The notes beneath the pieces were generated by a model. That model was not told the origin of the DNA. It saw nothing but the letters and a program-made list of their open reading frames with translations, and did not search any database. The position numbers were made by a program, and so were the translations under genes. Below, piece after piece: positions 8,612 through 14,467 of a stretch of 64,000 bases of DNA. The stretch is taken from the NCBI RefSeq assembly GCF_014697075.1, contig NZ_JACJRE010000001.1, forward strand, positions 1-64,000. Direction: 5' to 3'. This DNA is from Tolypothrix sp. FACHB-123. GTDB taxonomy: Bacteria > Cyanobacteriota > Cyanobacteriia > Cyanobacteriales > Nostocaceae. Numbering within the stretch: the stretch's first letter is position 1; each line of letters opens with the position of its first letter.

Positions 8612-10063
8612 TTACCCTAGTCCTGTCAAAGATTTGAAAATAGGTAATACAAAGGTAATCGGTGCGCGTTCTTCAACTGTAATCCGTACAGAAGTTGTGG
8701 TTCCTGCTGTAATTTCTAAGTCAGGCCCTTTTGATGAAGACCAACGATAGCCTTTATTAGTAGAAGTATCCGGTTGCAGTTCGCTAAAAACTGCTATTTG
8801 TGCCCCTTGACTCAATATACCTGGTAAAATATCAGGATTACCAATTAAACTGGCTACACCTTGCTGTGTTACCGGGAATGCAGAAATATTTTTTACCTTC
8901 GCTTCTATTCCACCGAATTCTTCGCGTTTCACGGTAGAAGGTGTAACTTGTAAAGACATCCCCGGTTTAATTTTCTTACCTTCACTCACAGGTAAAAAAG
9001 CCACATTAACTAATTTCGCAGATTCTTCATTAGCTGCTATTGTCCCAATTCCTCCACCTGGTTCTAATTGTTGTCCTGGTTTGGCGGTGATTTCTAGAAT
9101 TCTTCCGGTGTAATCGCTGACAATTTGACTAGTTTTTTGTAATTGTAATTCTAATTGAGCAATGACACGTTGCGTTTCTTGAATTTCTTTTTTTCTGTTA
9201 GTAACAGTAGTGAAATCTTGCTCTTTTTGAGTTGCTTGACGACTTTCTAAAGCTTTTAATTGGGTTTGAATTTCATTAATTTGATTAAGGTTATTCATAT
9301 ACTGACGTTCGGTGTCAGTTTCCCTTAATTCCAGTTGATTTAATTGGGATTTGGCTTCATTGATTTGTGCTTGAGCATTTTTATAGTCTTGCTCTGCTTG
9401 TAAAGCTGTATCTTGGGGAACAGCGCCTTCTTTAAGGAGTTTTTTCCGTTTTTGCCATCTTTCATGATAAATCGGTAATAATTCTTGTAAAGTTTGGATA
9501 CGTTGTTGCAGATTGAGCCGTTCGCGTTTCATTACAGTTTGTGTTTGTTCGCGTAACGCTGGGGTGAGAGATTGGACGATTTCTAAACTTCTTTGCAATG
9601 TTTGACGCTGTTGCTGAATTGCTATCTCTTCTAAATTAGAACGCTGTGTTTGCACTTGATTGGCGGTTTCATCTTGAAAACGCAACTGTACTAGTTTTTC
9701 TCGCGCTAGTTGCAATTGCTTGCGTAATTCAGCTTGATCTATAGTTGCAATGACTTGACCTTTTCTGACGCGATCGCCTACTTGCACGTTTAACGCTAAA
9801 ATCCTTCCAGGGTTAGCCGCTTGCACAGTCACCACTTTACTGGGATAAATTAATACCCCCCGCCCAGAGACGACTATCGGAATACGCCCAAACACACTCC
9901 AAGCAGTTCCCACCGCTACCAAGGAACCCAGCGCCAACAAAGAAAACCAGCGTTTAGGATTTGTTACCTTAATTAATTGATCGAGTTGTTCCGGCGAAGC
10001 AACTCTATCTAAAGCTTCCTGACGAAAAATATTCCGTTTCTGCGTATCTTGCTGTGTTACCAT
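8612..10063 (-). CDS. NHLP bacteriocin system secretion protein (HlyD family adaptor)
   Basis: This 483-residue periplasmic adaptor would link the inner-membrane ABC exporter to an outer-membrane channel. It has one transmembrane segment at about residues 40-62 and a biotinyl-lipoyl-like half (VQAANPGRILALNVQVGDRV) near 85-110. A long Gln- and Glu-rich coiled coil spans about 110-320. The second lipoyl half (GRILEITAKPGQQLEPGGG) and a beta-barrel follow. Length and order fit the HlyD-like secretion protein of NHLP systems. It lies between the tandem cNMP-binding-like gene (100-bp gap) and the C39 exporter. The outer-membrane partner is not in this window. Confidence 0.88.
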   Translation of the reverse strand: MVTQQDTQKRNIFRQEALDRVASPEQLDQLIKVTNPKRWFSLLALGSLVAVGTAWSVFGRIPIVVSGRGVLIYPSKVVTVQAANPGRILALNVQVGDRVRKGQVIATIDQAELRKQLQLAREKLVQLRFQDETANQVQTQRSNLEEIAIQQQRQTLQRSLEIVQSLTPALREQTQTVMKRERLNLQQRIQTLQELLPIYHERWQKRKKLLKEGAVPQDTALQAEQDYKNAQAQINEAKSQLNQLELRETDTERQYMNNLNQINEIQTQLKALESRQATQKEQDFTTVTNRKKEIQETQRVIAQLELQLQKTSQIVSDYTGRILEITAKPGQQLEPGGGIGTIAANEESAKLVNVAFLPVSEGKKIKPGMSLQVTPSTVKREEFGGIEAKVKNISAFPVTQQGVASLIGNPDILPGILSQGAQIAVFSELQPDTSTNKGYRWSSSKGPDLEITAGTTTSVRITVEERAPITFVLPIFKSLTGLG

Positions 10064-10163
10064 TTTTTTACCTTTTTATACAAAGACTAGGGAAGGGGTA
10101 GGGGTGCAGAGGAAGCAGAGGGGGTAATAAAATAAATACTCAATGCCCAATGCCCAATGCCCA

Positions 10164-11261
10164 TCACTCAATCCCAATCCGTTTGAGCATCCAGTCAAAC
10201 CGCGCTCCGGCTAACGCCACTTGTGAGAGAGAATTTAGATTAAGTTCGTTAGCGTAGGATTGGTCTAAGGATTGTCCGCTACTGTAAGTTAGTCGTCCAT
10301 ATCCTAAGCGTTGGGCGATCGCTTGTTGTTTATCTGCCAACAAAATTCCCAACACGCGGTAAAATCGAGATGCAAAGCCGACATCATGCAATAGTTTTGC
10401 TGACAATCGCCACTTAGGAATCGATAATACTCTTGAGTTCCGTATTGTCCTCACTGTGACTGCTGGCGGTTGGACTTCAATAAATGGGGTTTCGCCCACA
10501 ATATCGCCCCGCCATAATCGCGCAAATTCCTTTTCTAATACTTGATTTTGGCTATCTTCTAAATTAGAAAAAGCTCTCGTTAAGGGGTTAATTTCTCCCG
10601 TCGCGGCATTTAACGCCACAGCCCCATCAAGTAAAATATGTAACGCTTCTATCGGTCTACCGCCGCGAATTAAGACAGAACCAGCCGCAAATTGTTCGAC
10701 TCTTCCCGCCGCAATTAACCAATCAATATCAGCATCCTGTAACTCTGCAAAGACAATCAATGCTTCCCGCAGTTGGGATTGACTCAAAACAACCGTACTG
10801 TTCCCCAACTGATTCATCATTTGCTCTAGACGATTGGCTAACAGCACTGCACTGGCGCGGTAGAGATGCGCCGCAAAACTCAAATCTTGTTGGAGTTTTT
10901 GGATAAGCTGGAATTTGGGAATTGTTAACACCAAAGATTTGGTTTTGGCACTCACAGTAGTTGCAGGTAGATAAGTTTCGATAAAGGGAATTTCCCCTAC
11001 CATCTCCCCACTAGATAACCGCGCAATTTCCCTTCCGGGTAAAGTTCCCCCTTCCAGCACCGCAAAAGCTCGCCCTAAAGGATTGTTATCTGCTTGATTT
11101 AAGGAAACCGTCAATGCACCATCAAGGAGAATATGCAGTGCATCCAGAGGTTGACCTTGCTGAATTAAAACTTTTCCCGGCGCAATTTCTGCTTGCTTTC
11201 CTACCGCCAACATCCAATCTATATCTTCATTACTAAGTTCTTTTAATAGAACCTCTGCCAT
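10164..11261 (-). CDS. Tandem cyclic-nucleotide-binding-like domain protein of the bacteriocin operon
   Basis: This 365-residue protein is an internal duplication. Residues about 10-165 and 175-330 each carry a beta-roll of the cyclic-nucleotide-binding fold, with the parallel motifs PGKVLIQQGQPLDALHILLDG and AAGSVLIRGGRPIEALHILL. Each copy ends in a helical segment (SFAAHLYRASAVLLANRL; GFASRFYRVLGILLADK). There is no DNA-binding helix-turn-helix, so it is not a Crp-type regulator. The phosphate-binding arginine typical of true cAMP sites is not obvious, and ligand binding is uncertain. Because the non-peptidase ABC subunit also has a cNMP-binding-like N-terminus, the protein may gate or assemble the exporter. 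It sits between the precursor and the adaptor gene. Function is inferred from position only. Confidence 0.72.
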   Translation of the reverse strand: MAEVLLKELSNEDIDWMLAVGKQAEIAPGKVLIQQGQPLDALHILLDGALTVSLNQADNNPLGRAFAVLEGGTLPGREIARLSSGEMVGEIPFIETYLPATTVSAKTKSLVLTIPKFQLIQKLQQDLSFAAHLYRASAVLLANRLEQMMNQLGNSTVVLSQSQLREALIVFAELQDADIDWLIAAGRVEQFAAGSVLIRGGRPIEALHILLDGAVALNAATGEINPLTRAFSNLEDSQNQVLEKEFARLWRGDIVGETPFIEVQPPAVTVRTIRNSRVLSIPKWRLSAKLLHDVGFASRFYRVLGILLADKQQAIAQRLGYGRLTYSSGQSLDQSYANELNLNSLSQVALAGARFDWMLKRIGIE

Positions 11262-11340
11262 TACTCAACTCCCTATAAATCAACGAATGGGAGAAAAATT
11301 CTGCAACCTTCACCCCTAATTTTTCATTACTCAACCGTCA

Positions 11341-11441
11341 ACACTTCCCTGCGGGACGCTACGCGAACGACAGGCTCCCTTCGACAAGCTCAGGGCATCG
11401 CAGTGCAGCGCAGTCAACAGTCAACCGTCAACCGTCAACAC
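11341..11441. repeat. Composite interspersed repeat between the precursor and the cNMP-like gene
   Basis: The segment joins several words common in cyanobacterial repeats (CTGCGGGACGCTACGCGAAC, CTTCGACAAGCTCAGGGCAT) and ends in a heptamer array of GTCAACC/GTCAACA. It separates the precursor from the rest of the operon and could alter mRNA levels between them; this is inference. Confidence 0.55.
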
Positions 11442-11446
11442 TCCTC

Positions 11447-11731
11447 TCATTTCCTACCAAAAAGCTTGGCGAAACCGCTGACAAAACTCAGCGCATCGCT
11501 CACAGAACTAAAGCCCAAACCGATAAATTGAAATGCTGAGGAAGATATATAAGAAGATCTAAAAAGAGAATTTCTGCTGTTTCTGCGAAAACTCCGGCGG
11601 TTGGCGGAAAATATATCTCTTTGTTCAAAAGTGGAGCCAGATAGGTAAATATCGATTCCACCTGAGACTGCGTCTAGTTCTTCGGGCGATAATTCAACGG
11701 GACTATTATTTATATTTGTTTCATTAGACAT
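11447..11731 (-). CDS. CTB-family (cyanobacterial double-glycine) bacteriocin precursor
   Basis: This 94-residue peptide has an N-terminal leader ending in ELSPEELDAVSGG. That gives a predicted C39 cleavage after Gly25 and a core of 69 residues. The core is rich in Ser, Phe, Arg and Asn (RRSFRRNSRNSLFRSS), has no cysteine, and ends in a hydrophobic stretch followed by a basic tail (KLFGRK). The leader matches the CTB family bacteriocins of cyanobacteria. An AGGA Shine-Dalgarno lies about 9 nt before the ATG. It is the first gene of the operon that encodes its own C39 exporter. No modification enzyme (LanM, cyclodehydratase, radical SAM) is nearby, so the product may be unmodified. Whether it is a bacteriocin or a signal is unknown. 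Confidence 0.85.
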   Translation of the reverse strand: MSNETNINNSPVELSPEELDAVSGGIDIYLSGSTFEQRDIFSANRRSFRRNSRNSLFRSSYISSSAFQFIGLGFSSVSDALSFVSGFAKLFGRK

Positions 11732-11855
11732 TCTTTTATCCTGCGGAATGCTGCTGAAACTTAGATATTTCTGAAGGGGTGGAACTTATGCAAAATGCGT
11801 AGATGCAAAGCAGTAAAGCAGTGGCTCACCAATGACAACCCTTGCCAATTACTAG

Positions 11856-12413
11856 TTAGGTAGCGCGAATATCAATAGTAATAGAGCTAAGTTTGTCAAA
11901 AACCTGTTGAGTTCGATGAATCGGCCACCAATCGTAAAGAAAAATTTCCAACGGTCGCCACATTGCTACCCAACCTACAATCAATAACCCTTCGGTGACG
12001 ATGTTAGCAAAGGTATCATCGCTGAACAAGGTAATGAGTTTGCTAATCGTCACGCACAAGCCCAAAAACATTAGACCAATCAATAATGAGATCCGACCTT
12101 GGCGGAGAGTCTGACGCAGTTCTCTACCTGCGTTATGCTTTCGATAATCAAAATAGTTATGGATGGCTTCAGGTAAAATTTGTATTTCTGCGTCTTGTAA
12201 TTGTTGTGGTACGTAGAAAACTAGCTTTAAAGGAGTTTTAAGTGAGAATTCGCTTGCTGATTGAAAAATATAAGCTTCAGCGTCTTCATCAAGGTCTTTT
12301 TCTAAAAATGGTGATGGATCAAAGGAGTTAAATATTTGACTTACATTACTGAGGCGGATTTCAATTAAATATATACCATTTTCATTTTTATAATAGGAGT
12401 CTAGGTCTTTCAC
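11856..12413 (-). CDS. Unrecognised membrane protein with two TM segments
   Basis: I do not assign a function. The frame is open to a TTG at 12464, but an AAGGAG Shine-Dalgarno sits about 10 nt before a GTG at 12413, giving 185 residues, so that start is preferred. The N-terminal half is soluble and acidic (EKDLDEDAEAYIFQ). Hydrophobic segments lie at about 108-128 and 137-157, followed by a WRPLEIFLYDWWPI stretch and a short C-terminal tail. It lies 125 bp upstream of the bacteriocin precursor on the same strand, so it could be part of that operon, for example in immunity. That is only positional inference. Confidence 0.6.
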   Translation of the reverse strand: MKDLDSYYKNENGIYLIEIRLSNVSQIFNSFDPSPFLEKDLDEDAEAYIFQSASEFSLKTPLKLVFYVPQQLQDAEIQILPEAIHNYFDYRKHNAGRELRQTLRQGRISLLIGLMFLGLCVTISKLITLFSDDTFANIVTEGLLIVGWVAMWRPLEIFLYDWWPIHRTQQVFDKLSSITIDIRAT

Positions 12414-12562
12414 ATAACATAATCTCCTTGATTGAGATACATTTAGCAATTCTTCAGGAAACAATCAAAGCGATCGCAATCATTCGACGGAGATTTTTTG
12501 GTCAATTGCTCGCCTTAATCTTGAGGATAGACAATAAATTTGAGGAAGTTGTGAGAATTGTG

Positions 12563-12608
12563 AAAAAAAGCGATCGCATGAATGTAGGTAAGTGCGATCG
12601 CTTTTTTT
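12563..12608 (-). terminator. HIP1-containing perfect hairpin terminator
   Basis: A 16-bp perfect stem built on GCGATCGC (12563-12578 pairing with 12593-12608) encloses a 14-nt loop and is flanked by A7 and T7 runs. It is a symmetrical intrinsic terminator placed downstream of the HCP gene and in front of the 185-residue membrane protein gene. Confidence 0.8.
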
Positions 12609-12631
12609 GCAACTTTCACTAAAATCTATGC

Positions 12632-12661
12632 ACCCCACCGTCAACGCAAATCAGGTGGGGT
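12632..12661 (-). terminator. Hairpin immediately after the HCP gene
   Basis: An 8-bp stem (ACCCCACC at 12632-12639 with GGTGGGGT at 12654-12661) lies 11 bp past the HCP stop. The following minus-strand sequence is only moderately T-rich. With the hairpin at 12563-12608 it forms a double stop. Confidence 0.6.
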
Positions 12662-12671
12662 AGTTCCTTTT

Positions 12672-13124
12672 TTAGTAACCTGCTAACAATGCATCACGCA
12701 GAAAGATGTATTGTAATTCAAAGCCAATCGGCTCAAGTCTAGACAACAACTCTTTTGCTTGACCCGAAAGTTGATAATCAGATGGTACCGGAATTATCGT
12801 GGAATTTTCCATACCTTGAGCCAGTCGATACCAAAAAGCTAGCTTGGTATTGTTGTTCAAAGAGTCGTATTCCCGCCGAATCTCTGTGCTAGAAGGGGTC
12901 AACAAATCGCGCATGATTTGCAGTTGCTCTTCTTTGGACTTTCCTTTAACTTTATTAAACAGTCCCTCAGAATTATCAGGTGCGGTGTCTTCGGGGTCTT
13001 GGGGTCTGGTGGAACCACCCATTTGGACGTACAGATGCCACAATACGGCAAGTTGGTTATCTATGGACAGGTTTCTAAACAGCTCCGCATACTGTGCTGG
13101 TGCTGATTGAGTATATTGTGCCAT
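12672..13124 (-). CDS. Helical carotenoid protein (OCP N-terminal domain homologue)
   Basis: This 150-residue protein is a stand-alone version of the carotenoid-binding N-terminal domain of orange carotenoid protein. Visible family motifs are QLAVLWHLYVQMG near residue 24, the helix LLTPSSTEIRREYDSL, FWYRLAQGM near 97-105 and the VPSDYQLS loop. No NTF2-like C-terminal domain follows, so it is an HCP rather than a full OCP. Such proteins quench singlet oxygen or, in some clades, phycobilisome excitation; the clade cannot be judged here. A GGAAGAG ribosome-binding site precedes the ATG. It is transcribed alone, with two terminators behind it, and no FRP or C-terminal-domain homologue is adjacent. 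Confidence 0.9.
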   Translation of the reverse strand: MAQYTQSAPAQYAELFRNLSIDNQLAVLWHLYVQMGGSTRPQDPEDTAPDNSEGLFNKVKGKSKEEQLQIMRDLLTPSSTEIRREYDSLNNNTKLAFWYRLAQGMENSTIIPVPSDYQLSGQAKELLSRLEPIGFELQYIFLRDALLAGY

Positions 13125-13696
13125 GATTACTCTTCCAATTCAAAACTTCTAATCTTTAAGGGGGTCAACAATGAAGTTAAAGCTCCTTAAAGACTTGTTA
13201 CCTAAGTTAACAATGAGTTGATGTATATTCGTCTAACTAAAGTTGTAGATACAGAATTTCCCAAATTTGTATAATTCAAAACCTGAGCAGGGTGAAGCTC
13301 AAGAATTTAGTCACCTATAGACAGATTTTCTCAAAAATCCTGAGAAATGTTGAACAAGTAAAGCTGAGGAGGAATCCTATATAGCAATCCTCAATGATTT
13401 GTGAAATATTACATGTAAGGTTGTTGACTGTTAACCGTTGACCGAATTTTAGATTTTAAATTTTGGATTTTGGATTGAAGATTCAAAATCCAAAATTTAA
13501 AAAGGTTTCAAGCCCCTGAATTTATTCATGGCATAAATCTAAAATCCAAAATCTAAAATTTTAGATTCAAGCCCCTACATTAATGTATGGGGATAATCTA
13601 AAATCTAAAATCCAAAATCTAAAATTGATTGACAGTCAACAGTCAACAGTCAACAGCCAAAACCGATATTTTTCACAACTGAAATAGGATCGCTAT
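13125..13696. other. AT-rich intergenic region with repeated AAATCTAAAATCC words
   Basis: Between the divergent HCP and DUF6717 genes lie about 570 bp. From 13440 to 13630 the sequence repeats the words AAAATCCAAAATCTAAAA and TTCAAGCCCCT in both orientations, and 13632-13656 is a heptamer array (GTCAACA). The stretch next to the HCP start should hold its promoter, but no clear boxes can be named. No gene is seen. Confidence 0.5.
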
Positions 13697-14044
13697 ATGA
13701 ATTCAATTATGGTTATTCGCCCTTATAAATATGATGATACTTGGGTATTCGACGATGAAAAAGTTGGTTTGATACGAGAACCCTTTGTAGCAGGTGCAGA
13801 TAAAATTATCGATCGACTAGTAGCAAATATCCCTAATGCAGCAACGGGATTTAGTTTACTGTTTTCGGCTCGTCCATTTCCTGGTTATCAAGTTAAATTT
13901 GATTGGCGACGGGAGGAATATGGCGGTAATTGGTACTACAACGCAGATTTAGACATGGAAGGATGGCTATGTCCGGCTTTATTAAAGTATTTTCCTGAAG
14001 CTCCAAAAGAATTTTACGCTCAATGCAAAGCGATCGCTCTCTAA
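13697..14044 (+). CDS. DUF6717 family protein
   Basis: This 115-residue soluble protein begins VIRPYKYDDTWVFDDEKVGL after a short lead. That, with EPFVAGADKIIDRL and the C-terminal WLCPALLKYFPEAPKEFY, matches what I know as the DUF6717 family of unknown function. There is no signal peptide, membrane segment or obvious catalytic motif. An AGGA sequence lies 8 nt before the ATG; the Met at codon 5 is an alternative start. It is isolated, between repeat-rich regions. Confidence 0.65.
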   Translation: MNSIMVIRPYKYDDTWVFDDEKVGLIREPFVAGADKIIDRLVANIPNAATGFSLLFSARPFPGYQVKFDWRREEYGGNWYYNADLDMEGWLCPALLKYFPEAPKEFYAQCKAIAL

Positions 14045-14060
14045 AAACTCGTGCATTAAG

Positions 14061-14213
14061 TATACAAGTTGTAAATCAAGTTTTCTATTCGTAAATCAAC
14101 TATACAAGTTGTAAATCAAGTTTTCTATTCGTAAATCAACTATACAAGTTGTAAATCAAGTTTTCTTATTCGTAAATCAACTATACAAGTTGTAAATCAA
14201 GTTTTCTATTCGT
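14061..14213 (+). repeat. 40-bp direct tandem repeat, nearly four copies
   Basis: A 40-bp unit starting TATACAAGTTGTAAATCAAG is repeated head to tail at 14061, 14101, 14141 and 14182. The third copy has one extra T and the last diverges after 32 bp. Within each unit, GTAAATCAA occurs twice. There are no unique spacers, so it is not CRISPR. It starts 17 bp after the DUF6717 stop. Confidence 0.9.
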
Positions 14214-14467
14214 TTAGCAAATACACAACTCGTAAATTAAATTTATTCATCGCAAAACTGAGAATAGCAATATATATTCCGTAATTTTATCGCATTTATG
14301 CTGTTTTTCACAAAATTTGGCTTGAGGCGATCGCTCTCCCCATCCGCCAATTCATCCCTAAAGTAATTAATTTTGAATTCCCCCGCAGGGAGTTGACAAA
14401 GGCGGAGTAGGGAAGTTGCTAAACTGGGATAATTCTTAGAACTTTGTCCAGTCTGAAAAATACAGCG

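Noticed and set aside
8410-8637. 75-codon plus-strand frame between exporter genes
   Set aside because: Entirely composed of interspersed repeat words.
10164-11261. Crp-family transcription factor
   Set aside because: Two cNMP-binding-like domains but no helix-turn-helix in the 365 residues.
12428-12622. 64-codon plus-strand frame
   Set aside because: It runs across the HIP1 hairpin terminator and antisense to the start of the 185-residue gene; no family features.
14061-14213. CRISPR array
   Set aside because: The 40-bp units are directly adjacent, with no unique spacers and no cas gene nearby.
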